From: Candidatus Bipolaricaulota bacterium
Lineage (GTDB): Bacteria > Bipolaricaulota > Bipolaricaulia > UBA7950 > UBA9294
DNA length: 23,549 nt
NCBI GenBank assembly: GCA_021163015.1
Contig: JAGGXO010000134.1
Coordinates: 1-23,549 of the forward strand
Reading direction: 5' to 3'
Under the pieces are notes generated by a model. It saw only the letters and a program-made list of their open reading frames with translations. It was not told the DNA's origin and ran no database searches. Position 1 is the stretch's first letter, and each line of letters starts with the position of its first letter. Positions 1-6,776 of the stretch are shown one piece after another. The position numbers and the translations under genes are program-made.

Positions 1-117
1 CCTTCAGGTTGCTCCTTTGCCGCGCAATCAGAGGTTACGCGGGATCGGGGAACACAGATGCTATTTCGAAAGAGATGGGGCGTTGCGGGAGTGCTCGACG
101 GAAGATCAAGCTTCCCT

Positions 118-573
118 TTATTGGTACGACAACACGAAGACGCTAAGCTCTTCGGGCAGGCGAGCGGCGTTGATGACGAGGCTTCGTTCGGCGGCTTCAA
201 TCACAGTCTCGTCCACGAGGAAGGCGTCGATGTTCCCATCCAGGTCGGGTGTTTCGCAATGCATAGCAAGGACCACGAGTGGTTGGAGCCGTTCGATCAC
301 CCGATTGGCTCGAAGCGCGTCAATCCCGGGACCTTTGCCCACCGGGATCAGCAGGACATCGACCGTAGCGATGGCAGCCGCTTGCGCCTCCGTAAGAACA
401 TGACCAGGGTCACCGAGGTGCGCGATCCGTAGCCTATTCCCCCTCAATGAGATACACCGCCTTGGCATCTGAAAGCGAGTATGGCACGTGGTCCTCGTGG
501 CATGTCTCCACGGTGTAGAAGCGCACGCCATCGCTTTCCTGATCGAGGCTAACCACGCCGGTGTCCACGAACG
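118..573 (-). pseudogene. Remnant of a metallo-beta-lactamase-fold hydrolase (UlaG/COG2220-like), C-terminal half, frameshifted
   Basis: On the minus strand, two overlapping frames together encode the C-terminal half of an MBL-fold Zn hydrolase. The upstream frame carries DGVRFYTVETCHEDHVPYSL and ends at IEGE-stop. The downstream frame resumes with NRLRIAHLGDPGHVL and continues through VDVLLIPVGKGPGIDALRAN and VVLAMHCETP to a stop at 118-120. LRIAHLGDxGHVLT followed by DVLLIPVG is characteristic of this family. The frames join at a five-C run on the plus strand (439-443); removing one base there restores a continuous reading. The N-terminal half with the HxHxDH zinc site is missing: similarity stops near 573, just before the palindrome at 583-602. 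I infer a decayed, 5'-truncated gene. A sequencing error in the homopolymer could explain the shift but not the missing N-terminus. Confidence 0.75.
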
Positions 574-582
574 AATCACTGG

Positions 583-602
583 ATTCCGGCATGCGCCGGA
601 AT
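583..602. repeat. dRS3-like palindromic repeat (8-bp stem, 4-nt loop)
   Basis: ATTCCGGC, a four-base centre ATGC, and GCCGGAAT form a perfect inverted repeat. It sits in the wider context GGATTCC...GGAATGACG, which is common in dispersed intergenic repeats of many bacteria (compare Neisseria dRS3, ATTCCN8-10GGAAT). It lies exactly where the MBL-fold remnant loses its N-terminal half, so it may mark an insertion or recombination junction. Only one copy is obvious in this window. Confidence 0.55.
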
Positions 603-948
603 GACGACATTCGCAGCAAGCTACAGTCGTAGCAAGCTGCGGGAAATCCAACTCGCAGAGATTGAATGATCGGCCGCTTGCCCGGAGGGGAGATTGGGCA
701 GCTTAATCTCTCAGTCATTCACTCGCTAAATCACTCTCCTCGCGATCGAGTCTCATATTTAGACTCCAGATTATGTACAATCTCCATAACTACTGTAATC
801 GTGACATATGTTGACCCGTGGCCAGAGACCTGCCCAAGGATTCTTGAGTCTTGCATTTGCATCGACGGATCTGACGACCATAATGAGGAAAATAGCGTGG
901 GAGTTTTTGCTGGCAAACGGCGGTCTTGTGGAATAGAAGCTAGGCGGC
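603..948. other. Gene-poor stretch with small inverted repeats
   Basis: No convincing coding region was found. The stretch holds several short inverted repeats. At 663-721, TGAATGA and TCATTCA flank an inner pair GCTTGCCC/GGGCAGC (676-683 and 696-702) with a one-base bulge. GAGATT/AATCTC (690-695 and 705-710) competes with that pair. GAGTCT/AGACTC (748-766) forms a small hairpin. A weak promoter match (TTGCAT at 857-862, 16-base spacer, CATAAT at 879-884) points toward the phosphotransferase gene. No conventional attI or attC right half is recognisable here. Confidence 0.4.
857..884 (+). promoter_or_regulatory. Weak sigma70-like promoter candidate upstream of the phosphotransferase gene
   Basis: TTGCAT at 857-862 and CATAAT at 879-884 are separated by 16 bases. 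The -10 box matches consensus at five of six positions, the -35 at only three. The next gene start is about 100 bases downstream. Confidence 0.25.
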
Positions 949-984
949 ATGAGACTGGGGGCCATGAATACCAAAGGATCTGGA

Positions 985-1884
985 ATGGTTGAGACAAGAG
1001 TTTTCAATCCCAACGAACATCAAGCAGCATGTGAGGAATACCTCAGATGCTCCCTGAAAAGCCAGGTACGGTTTGCTCATGCTGAGCCGTTGGCAAAAAG
1101 CACGCGTGATGCACCGTGGCGTCTGGATGTAGAAGTGAGCGGGGAGAGGCGACGGTATGTGCTGCGGTTGGATTCGAGGCGCAGCGAGCACGAGTATGCT
1201 GTCCTTAGAGCGATGGAATCGGTTCCAATTCCGACCTCACGGGTATACGGCTGGGATCCAGAGGGGAAAGCGTTGGGAGTGCCATGTTTCTTGTATGATT
1301 TCATTGAGGGGGAATCGTTGCTGGAGCCGATGCTGGCTGGCGAGCGATGGGCTGAGGAGTTGTACATTGACACGGTTTGTGCGTTGCAAGGGGTCACACG
1401 AGAGTTGCTGTCGGCTATTGAGGATCGATTGGTGAGAGAGGAAACGGCCGAGAGCTTCCTTGAAGCAGCTCATGAATGCTTCAAGACCGATCCCCATCCC
1501 CTGGCGGATGCGGTATATGCGAAGTTGAGAGAGACGATGCCAGAGGTGCCGGCAGTTCGGTTTAGTAATGGAGACCTGTGGTTGGACAACCTGATCGTTC
1601 GTGATAAACAGATGGCAGGGGTTATCGACTTTGAGAATGCAGGGTTCAGCGATCCTATCTATGAGTTCTTGTTGCCCTTCTTTGTATCGCCGGGGTTGCG
1701 AGATCGGGGGATAGAAGAGCGTTACTGTGAGCGCATGGGGTTTGATGCAGGCATGTTGGGGTGGTACAGAGGTCTTGAGTATTTCGACACGTGGCATTGG
1801 GTGAAGGTGACAGAAGAGCCTTTTGTGCATTACACGGTAGAGAATCTGCAAGCTGCATTGGAAAGTTGGCTAAATGAGGCGTGA
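985..1884 (+). CDS. APH-type phosphotransferase (aminoglycoside/choline kinase-like fold)
   Basis: The C-terminal half carries the APH-family catalytic signature. NGDLWLDN (residues 195-202) holds the catalytic Asp197 and metal-binding Asn202. VIDFE (213-217) supplies the second metal ligand, Asp215. The usual first His of HGDL is Asn here. The N-terminal part has the small-molecule-kinase pattern RYVLRL...E..VLRAME...IPTSRVYGWDPE. It probably phosphorylates a small hydroxyl-bearing substrate with ATP in the cytoplasm; the substrate cannot be told, and drug resistance should not be assumed. I chose ATG 985 because AAAGGA lies six bases upstream; in-frame ATGs at 949 and 964 lack as good a site. 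The gene ends 30 bases before an attC-like site (1915-2045), so it looks like the coding part of an integron-type cassette. Confidence 0.8.
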   Translation: MVETRVFNPNEHQAACEEYLRCSLKSQVRFAHAEPLAKSTRDAPWRLDVEVSGERRRYVLRLDSRRSEHEYAVLRAMESVPIPTSRVYGWDPEGKALGVPCFLYDFIEGESLLEPMLAGERWAEELYIDTVCALQGVTRELLSAIEDRLVREETAESFLEAAHECFKTDPHPLADAVYAKLRETMPEVPAVRFSNGDLWLDNLIVRDKQMAGVIDFENAGFSDPIYEFLLPFFVSPGLRDRGIEERYCERMGFDAGMLGWYRGLEYFDTWHWVKVTEEPFVHYTVENLQAALESWLNEA

Positions 1885-1914
1885 GCAGGGGCAGCAGATA
1901 GGAGTATAGGCACC

Positions 1915-2045
1915 GCCCAACAAACGCATGAAGCCGACCCGCCAATTGAGTGGCTATTGCTACCGGTTTTCGTTCTTACGGCGTTTCGCTCCAAGTTTGG
2001 TGTTACTGTGAAACCCGTAGGCGGCTTCTGTGCTTATCGTTGGGC
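1915..2045 (+). repeat. attC-like integron recombination site 1
   Basis: The outer boxes GCCCAAC (1915-1921) and GTTGGGC (2039-2045) are perfect inverse complements and match the attC consensus RYYYAAC/GTTRRRY. The inner boxes AAGCCGACC (1931-1939) and GGCGGCTT (2020-2027) pair except for one extra A at 1937, the expected extrahelical base. Total length is 131 bases, within the known attC range. The site lies just after the phosphotransferase gene and 56 bases before the acetyltransferase gene, with the polarity expected of gene-plus-attC cassettes. The assignment comes from reading box structure; no covariance model was run. Confidence 0.8.
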
Positions 2046-2101
2046 GGAACTGGCTACAGCGAACAGTAAGGTAAAGAAACAGATCCTGGAAAGAGCACTC
2101 T

Positions 2102-3007
2102 ATGACAGCCAATATGCGCACCTGTGCCGGGCCAGTAGATTTCCCGGCAATCAGCGACTTCATGTACAGTCTATACTGGCCGAACAACCAGGATGGCAAC
2201 TGGCTTCAGCCGATGTGGGAGTATGCATACACGCATCCATGGTTTGACGAGGAGTCAGTGCCACGGATCGGGATATGGGAAGACGCGGGTACAATTGTGG
2301 GCGTGACCCTATATGAGTTGCACCTCGGTGAAGCCTTCTTCCAGACACACCCGACCTGCGTGCATCTGAAACCAGAGATGCTCGCGTATGCGGAGCAGCA
2401 CCTCGCCGGCACAACTGACGAGGGGAAACGGTACCTCAAGGCATATGTGAGTGATTTTGACACTGCGTTCGAACGCGTGGTGCGTTCACGGGGCTACGAG
2501 AAGGAGCCGGGGTCGCACCGGCCAATGTCGCAGTTTGTGATTCCGGATCCCTTTCCATCCATCCGCCTACCTGACGGGTTCCGACTCAAGAGCTTGGCCG
2601 ACGACAATGACCTTGTCAAGATAGACCGCGTGCTCTGGCGCGGGTTCAATCATCCCGGCGCGCCGCCCGACGGCAGCCTCGAAGGCCGAAAGAAGACGCA
2701 GTCAGGGCCACATTTCCGCAAGGACCTTTCGATTGTGGTTGAGGCCCCCAGCGGCGACTTCGTTGCATACGGCGGTTTGTGGTTTGACCCGGTCAACAGA
2801 TTAGGCTATGTGGAACCTGTCGCCACTGACCCTGACTACCGGCGCATGGGGCTCGGCACTGCTGCGGTGCTGGAAGGTATTCGGCGCTGCGGTGAGCTTG
2901 GAGCAACCGTGGCCTATGTGGGTACCGACATGCCATTCTATCTGGACATGGGGTTCAAGAAACTGTTCACACTGAACTGCTGGGTCAGGTGCTTTTCAAG
3001 CGATTAG
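2102..3007 (+). CDS. GNAT-family N-acetyltransferase, possibly two tandem GNAT folds
   Basis: The C-terminal domain has a clear acetyl-CoA-binding motif A: VEPVATDPDYRRMGLG, with the pyrophosphate-binding RRMGLG loop at residues 247-252. It is followed by a helix and by YVGTDMPFYLDMGFKK, the usual GNAT C-terminal strand and helix. At 301 residues it is about twice the size of a single GNAT domain, and the N-terminal half (IGIWEDAGTIVGVTLYELHLGEAFF) resembles a second, degenerate GNAT fold. It would transfer acetyl from acetyl-CoA to an amine; the acceptor is unknown. The start at 2102 has GGAAAGAG six bases upstream; ATG 2114 is an alternative. The gene lies between two attC-like sites, so it forms a complete cassette of about 1.1 kb. 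GNAT genes are frequent integron cargo. Confidence 0.85.
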   Translation: MTANMRTCAGPVDFPAISDFMYSLYWPNNQDGNWLQPMWEYAYTHPWFDEESVPRIGIWEDAGTIVGVTLYELHLGEAFFQTHPTCVHLKPEMLAYAEQHLAGTTDEGKRYLKAYVSDFDTAFERVVRSRGYEKEPGSHRPMSQFVIPDPFPSIRLPDGFRLKSLADDNDLVKIDRVLWRGFNHPGAPPDGSLEGRKKTQSGPHFRKDLSIVVEAPSGDFVAYGGLWFDPVNRLGYVEPVATDPDYRRMGLGTAAVLEGIRRCGELGATVAYVGTDMPFYLDMGFKKLFTLNCWVRCFSSD

Positions 3008-3019
3008 CCTGAAGTTGCC

Positions 3020-3146
3020 GCCCAACAACTCGCTGCACCCGACCGTGCCTCCGCGCTGGTTGCTGAACGGGGTTACGCAAGCGAAGGCCACAGTTGGCGA
3101 TGGTTCTACGCGAGACCCGGCACGGCGGGTGAGCTCAACGTTGAGA
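3020..3146 (+). repeat. attC-like integron recombination site 2
   Basis: The left outer box GCCCAAC (3020-3026) faces GTTGAGA (3140-3146), five of seven positions complementary. The inner boxes ACCCGACCGTGCC (3037-3049) and GGCACGGCGGGT (3119-3130) pair along 12 bases with a single extra A at 3042. That is the same extrahelical position and CG-A-CC context as in site 1. Length is 127 bases. It begins 12 bases after the acetyltransferase stop. The imperfect right core box may mean a degenerate or less active site. Confidence 0.7.
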
Positions 3147-3219
3147 TCGGCTTTGGTGTTTGGTCCTGCAATCGAACACATTCACCGGCGTTGTGTCTTC
3201 TCTTACTCTTGAAGCGCGT

Positions 3220-3238
3220 GGCTTGAACAACGTTAGCA
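3220..3238 (+). repeat. Possible orphan attC right half-site
   Basis: GGCTTGAAC followed by a short spacer and GTTAGCA is the usual layout of the inner and core boxes at the right end of an attC site. I could not find a complementary left half (an AAC box followed by GTTCAAGCC) in the preceding 90 bases. It may be the scar of a third cassette or a chance match. Confidence 0.3.
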
Positions 3239-3243
3239 AGTTG

Positions 3244-3263
3244 GCATGTCTACACGGACATGC
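3244..3263. repeat. Perfect hairpin, 7-bp stem and 6-nt loop
   Basis: GCATGTC, loop TACACG, GACATGC. No T-run follows on either strand, so it is not a typical intrinsic terminator. Its role is unknown. Confidence 0.4.
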
Positions 3264-3575
3264 TTCGAGATGGGGCAAACTGCCGTTGGCACGTTTGCAC
3301 GTTTCTGGCGTCGCATTCTGACAGGCAGGCATGGGGAGGGGGAGACTTAGGGACACGGAGATACGAAGAGTGAAAACCAATACTCCCTTGCGATCTTGGT
3401 GCCGCGACACCTTTGCGCCTGCCTGTGCCGGCGCGGCAGACAGGGCTTGAGCGAGTGCAGCGAACGGGCGAGAGAAAAGGCTCATGGCTCTCGCTGAAGA
3501 ATCGAGAGATTGGGCGGTGCGATTACTCACGAAATCGTTTGCTCGCACAACGAATCGTTGCACCCATTCTGGGTC

Positions 3576-3581
3576 TATGAT
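3576..3581 (+). promoter_or_regulatory. Candidate -10 box for holB
   Basis: TATGAT matches the -10 consensus at five of six positions. No good -35 lies at 16-18 bases. Transcription from it would start about 9 bases before ATG 3597, giving an almost leaderless message, which agrees with the absence of a ribosome binding site there. Confidence 0.35.
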
Positions 3582-3596
3582 ACCCTATTGTTCACG

Positions 3597-4589
3597 ATGC
3601 AAAGCTCTACGATGACAGATAACAACGCGCTTTCTGTAGCTTCATCTTTAGTTGTTGTTCCTCATGGGACCAACAGAGTTGCTGAAGGCCGCAGGCGGGC
3701 GGCGCTTCTGCTCGCGCGATCTCCTCAGGAGACCGATCTTGTTCTGCGCGGAGCACACCCTGACCTGATAGATCTCTCTGCACCAGAGGGAAAGGAAAGG
3801 ATCGGGATCGCCCAGGTGCGAGAGGTGATCCATCAGGCGCAATTCGCTCCCACGCAGGCAGTTCAGAAAGTCTGTCTCCTGCCACGCGCGGAGCAACTAA
3901 CGATGGAGGCGGCGAATGCTCTGCTCAAGGTGCTGGAAGAACCTCCGCGTGGCCTTGTGTTCCTCTTCTTGGTAGAGAATCCCGGCGATCTGTTATCAAC
4001 AATCGTTTCGCGCAGCCAGGTGGTGCGTGTCGTGCCAACGATCGATAGCGACAGTGTTTCGCGCTTGATCTCAACCGGATACGAAGAAGCTGAGGCTAGC
4101 TACCTCGCCGAAATCGTCGAGAGCGAGGCCGAGCTGGAGCGATTTATCGCTCATCCGATCGACCTTCCAGCAGCTAGGAAAGAGGCGGCGCAGGCCGCAA
4201 CGGAAGCAACAGCGCCTGAACTGATCTCACTTGGCGTAGGTGATGCCCCGATTGTTAGGCGTGCCGCTGTAACACGGCTGCTGTTACGCCTTACGGAAGG
4301 TGATCGTGAGCTTGCAGTAACGGGATCGGTCGCTGTCGCTCGCGCTGGCCGCGGGGCTGCCGCACGTCTGCTTGGTCAGCTGCTGGCGATCTCATTCTTG
4401 GCACTGCGAGAAGCGGTGGAGCAAGAGGCCACTCCTCACCCCGACCGACTCCGCATGGCGTCAATTGATTCAACAGTGTGGGGTGCCACCTGTAAGCGCA
4501 TTCAACGGGCACAACGGGCTCTGGATCGCTATACTCCCCTGGATGGAATCTTTCTGTCGCTCTTTCTTAGCGTAGTCCGAGGTGAATGA
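3597..4589 (+). CDS. holB: DNA polymerase III subunit delta prime
   Basis: A clamp-loader subunit of the AAA+ family that helps load the sliding clamp onto DNA. The diagnostic block runs AHPDLIDL, then IGIAQVREVIHQAQ, KVCLLPRAEQLTMEAANALL, KVLEEPP and SRSQVVRV. These correspond to the delta-prime HPDL, sensor and SRC-type regions. The P-loop region is degenerate (PHGTNRVAEGRR), as is usual for a subunit that does not hydrolyse ATP, and the four-Cys zinc module found in many homologues is absent. Start choice is uncertain: ATG 3597 or 3612, neither with a ribosome binding site; the frame stays open back to 3510 but that part has no family similarity. The stop overlaps the next gene's start (ATGA). 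The holB-ricT order is also found in Firmicutes, which supports both calls. Confidence 0.85.
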   Translation: MQSSTMTDNNALSVASSLVVVPHGTNRVAEGRRRAALLLARSPQETDLVLRGAHPDLIDLSAPEGKERIGIAQVREVIHQAQFAPTQAVQKVCLLPRAEQLTMEAANALLKVLEEPPRGLVFLFLVENPGDLLSTIVSRSQVVRVVPTIDSDSVSRLISTGYEEAEASYLAEIVESEAELERFIAHPIDLPAARKEAAQAATEATAPELISLGVGDAPIVRRAAVTRLLLRLTEGDRELAVTGSVAVARAGRGAAARLLGQLLAISFLALREAVEQEATPHPDRLRMASIDSTVWGATCKRIQRAQRALDRYTPLDGIFLSLFLSVVRGE

Positions 4590-5410
4590 TGGCTGAAGAA
4601 AAGGTATTTCTCGTGCGCGTCCTCAATTTGGAGCGGGACAGCGGCTACTTCCACGCACAGTCTGGAACTTTCGCTCCCGGTGATCGTTGCATCATTGACC
4701 ACAGCGGCCTTCACATGGGAATCGTGATGGGCGTTCTGGCTGCTGGTGAGGGGATCGGCGAGCAACTCGAACAGTTGATCCGTAAGGCAACCGCAAGCGA
4801 TGTGGATGCGTACGCTCACAATCAGGCCGAGGCCGAGCGAGTGCTCGCCTCAACACGCGAAGTGATCACAAGCCATGATCTGCCGATGCATCTTGTCGCC
4901 GCTGAGTACACGATCGACCGCGCGCACCTGCGGATCTACTTCACCGCACCGCACCGCGTTGACTTCCGCGCTCTTCTGCGCGATCTTGCCGGGCGCTTTG
5001 GGGTTCGTATAGAACTCCGCCAAATGGGCGCGCGCGATGAGGCAAAACTGAAGGGCGGGATCGGCCGCTGTGGCCGCGTCCTGTGTTGTCACCAGTTTCT
5101 GCACGATCCCACTCCCGTCCCAATGGAATTTGCCTACGATCAAGAGCTGTTCGTTCCTCCTGAGCGGATCACCGGAGTCTGCGGGCGTCTTATGTGCTGC
5201 CTTGCCTATGAGCACAATGCATACAAGGCGGAGCTTGCGCAGATGCCCAAGCTTGGAACATGGGTTAGCTATAAGGACAAGCGCGGAAAGGTTATTGCAC
5301 ACAACATCTTCAGGCGTACGGTCACGCTCTTAACAGGGGATCACGATCGCGTCGAGGCCGACCTGGCGCAGATCAAACCTGCTTCTGCGGCACGGAGTCA
5401 GAAGGACTGA
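4586..5410 (+). CDS. ricT: PSP1-domain protein, RicT/YaaT-like
   Basis: A 274-residue PSP1-domain protein. Two conserved cysteine blocks, CGRVLCCHQF (from C162) and CGRLMCC (from C199), sit in the core together with RVDFRALLRDLAGRFGVRIE, as in Bacillus RicT (YaaT). In Bacillus, RicT acts with RicA and RicF in an Fe-S-containing complex that stimulates RNase Y-dependent mRNA processing. Whether those partners exist here cannot be seen, so the role is inferred from the family. The start ATG overlaps the holB stop by four bases, with GAGGTG just upstream, so the pair is translationally coupled. The last 38 bases overlap the 3' end of hflX on the opposite strand. Confidence 0.88.
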   Translation: MMAEEKVFLVRVLNLERDSGYFHAQSGTFAPGDRCIIDHSGLHMGIVMGVLAAGEGIGEQLEQLIRKATASDVDAYAHNQAEAERVLASTREVITSHDLPMHLVAAEYTIDRAHLRIYFTAPHRVDFRALLRDLAGRFGVRIELRQMGARDEAKLKGGIGRCGRVLCCHQFLHDPTPVPMEFAYDQELFVPPERITGVCGRLMCCLAYEHNAYKAELAQMPKLGTWVSYKDKRGKVIAHNIFRRTVTLLTGDHDRVEADLAQIKPASAARSQKD

Positions 5411-6776
5411 TCCTTCCGCCCTGCCTCAGAAGGCGCATCAGATCCTCCTCAGGCAAAGTTGCCTCAACCTCGACGCCTTCCTTTGTATAGCCGCATACCC
5501 TAAGCTTTTCCCGCCGGGAGAGGGAATGCACTTCCTGCATCATGTTGTAGGGAAGGATGAGTGAGACAGCACGCTTCCCCTGTGAAAGAATGCTCCGCAC
5601 ACGCGCGAGAAGACCATCCATGTTTGTGCCTTTCCGCGCCGAAATGAGTACGGGCTTGTGGAAGGCTTCCGTCTTTATCTCATCCGCGGGGATAAGATCG
5701 ATCTTGTTCAGAACATCGATTACTGGCGGGCGCGGCTCATCGCTAGTGAATACCTCGTGATCGAGGGTGGTGATGACGCTCTGGTAATCGTCACTGCAGC
5801 TGGGCCGAGAGGAATCGATAACGTGTAGGAGGAGATCGGCATCACGCACGGTTTCCAGTGTAGCGGCAAAGGCGGGGATAAGGTGGTGAGGAAGGTTGCG
5901 GATGAACCCTACCGTATCGGCAAATAGCGCCAATTGACCACGTGCAGTCTCTCCTCGCCTGATGGTCGTGGTCAGGGTTGCGAAGAGGTTGTCTTCAACG
6001 AGCACGTCGGCTGCACAGAGCCTGTTGAGAAGTGTGGACTTCCCGCTATTTGTGTATCCAATGAGGGCAATGAGCGGGAATGGCCCAGAGCGTCGCTTGT
6101 GGCTGCGTAGTGCGCGTTCAGAGCGGGCCTTCTTCAGGCGACGTTCAAGCGTATGGATACGGCGGTTGATCTTCTTGCGGTCGAGTTCAAGCTGCGTTTC
6201 TCCCGGACCCCGTGTACCAATCCCTCCACCGAGGCGCGTGAGGGCGCTTCCCCATCCGCGCAGGCGGGGTAGAAGGTAGCGCAGTTGCGCAAGCTCCACC
6301 TGTAGCCTCGCCTCCTTGGTAGCAGCACGCTGAGCGAAGATGTCCATAATCAACTGCGCGCGATCGATCACCTTTGTCTTCATCTTCTCTTCGAGGTTTC
6401 TCGCCTGCGCAGGAGAGAGTTCGTCATCGAATATTACAACATCCGCGTGAAGCTCATGTGCCGCTGCCTTCACCTCTGCTACCTTCCCCTTGCCAATGAA
6501 GTAGCGTGGGTCGGGACGCGTGCGGTTCTGCACGACTTCTAGAAGCGAGGGAATCCCAGCGGTGGTGGCGAGGGCCGCCAGTTCGCGCAGGGATTCGTTA
6601 ACTCTGCCATCCGGCGTTCGCACGGCGACGAGGACCGCCTTCTCACTTCCGTAGATGCGCGCTCGCATTCCAAGGCGATCTTCACTCAGACGGGTCTCAT
6701 TGAGACGGGTCTCATCGAGACGAGCCTCATCGAGACGATTCTCAGGAAATGGACGATCGCTAGCTGACGCGTTCAA
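5373..6776 (-). CDS. hflX: GTPase HflX
   Basis: A ribosome-associated GTPase that, in studied bacteria, splits or rescues stalled ribosomes. The HflX N-domain (about residues 45-200) contains DPRYFIGKGK and the family signature GIGTRGPGETQLELDR (185-200). The G domain shows G1 GYTNSGKS (240-247), G2 TLTTT, G3 DTVG (287-290) and G4 NKID (357-360). The chosen start is TTG 6776: AGGAGG (6782-6787) lies five bases upstream, inside the murA 3' end, and the two genes overlap by 17 bases. ATG 6668 is the alternative. Starting at TTG adds a charged leader with a pentapeptide repeat (RLDEA, RLDET, RLNET, RLSED). It is the last gene of the minus-strand train and overlaps ricT tail to tail. Confidence 0.92.
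   Translation of the reverse strand: MNASASDRPFPENRLDEARLDETRLNETRLSEDRLGMRARIYGSEKAVLVAVRTPDGRVNESLRELAALATTAGIPSLLEVVQNRTRPDPRYFIGKGKVAEVKAAAHELHADVVIFDDELSPAQARNLEEKMKTKVIDRAQLIMDIFAQRAATKEARLQVELAQLRYLLPRLRGWGSALTRLGGGIGTRGPGETQLELDRKKINRRIHTLERRLKKARSERALRSHKRRSGPFPLIALIGYTNSGKSTLLNRLCAADVLVEDNLFATLTTTIRRGETARGQLALFADTVGFIRNLPHHLIPAFAATLETVRDADLLLHVIDSSRPSCSDDYQSVITTLDHEVFTSDEPRPPVIDVLNKIDLIPADEIKTEAFHKPVLISARKGTNMDGLLARVRSILSQGKRAVSLILPYNMMQEVHSLSRREKLRVCGYTKEGVEVEATLPEEDLMRLLRQGGRISPSDSVPQKQV
6672..6737 (-). repeat. 15-bp tandem repeat inside the hflX 5' end
   Basis: Four consecutive 15-bp units plus a partial fifth encode RLDEA-RLDET-RLNET-RLSED-RL. Adjacent units are near identical in DNA (core GAGACGGGTCTCATT on the plus strand). 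The unit length is a multiple of three, so copy-number change would keep the frame. Confidence 0.8.

Larger units (their letters stand above)
3147..3596. other. Gene-poor stretch between the cassette region and holB
   Basis: No supported coding region. Contents by eye: GGCTTGAACAACGTTAGCA at 3220-3238, which resembles an attC right half without a visible left partner; a perfect 7-bp hairpin at 3244-3263; a near-palindrome around CCTGTGCCGGCGCGGCAGACAGG (about 3424-3447); and a -10-like box just before holB. The overlapping open frames here lack any recognisable protein signature. The stretch is best read as recombination debris at the edge of the accessory segment. Confidence 0.45.

Noticed and set aside
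1237..1851. Open frame of 204 codons on the minus strand opposite the phosphotransferase gene
   Set aside because: No recognisable family motifs, and the opposite frame has clear catalytic signatures; it is a shadow.
985..1884. Calling the phosphotransferase a specific aminoglycoside-resistance gene
   Set aside because: Only the generic APH catalytic motifs are visible, and the substrate-binding region matches no named resistance enzyme that I recognise.
3135..3563. Open frame of 142 codons on the minus strand between the cassettes and holB
   Set aside because: Low-complexity translation without motifs or a plausible ribosome binding site, crossing the attC boundary and repeats.
6672..6737. 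CRISPR-like repeat array
   Set aside because: Units are adjacent with no spacers and are coding; it is a simple tandem repeat. No CRISPR array was seen anywhere in the window.
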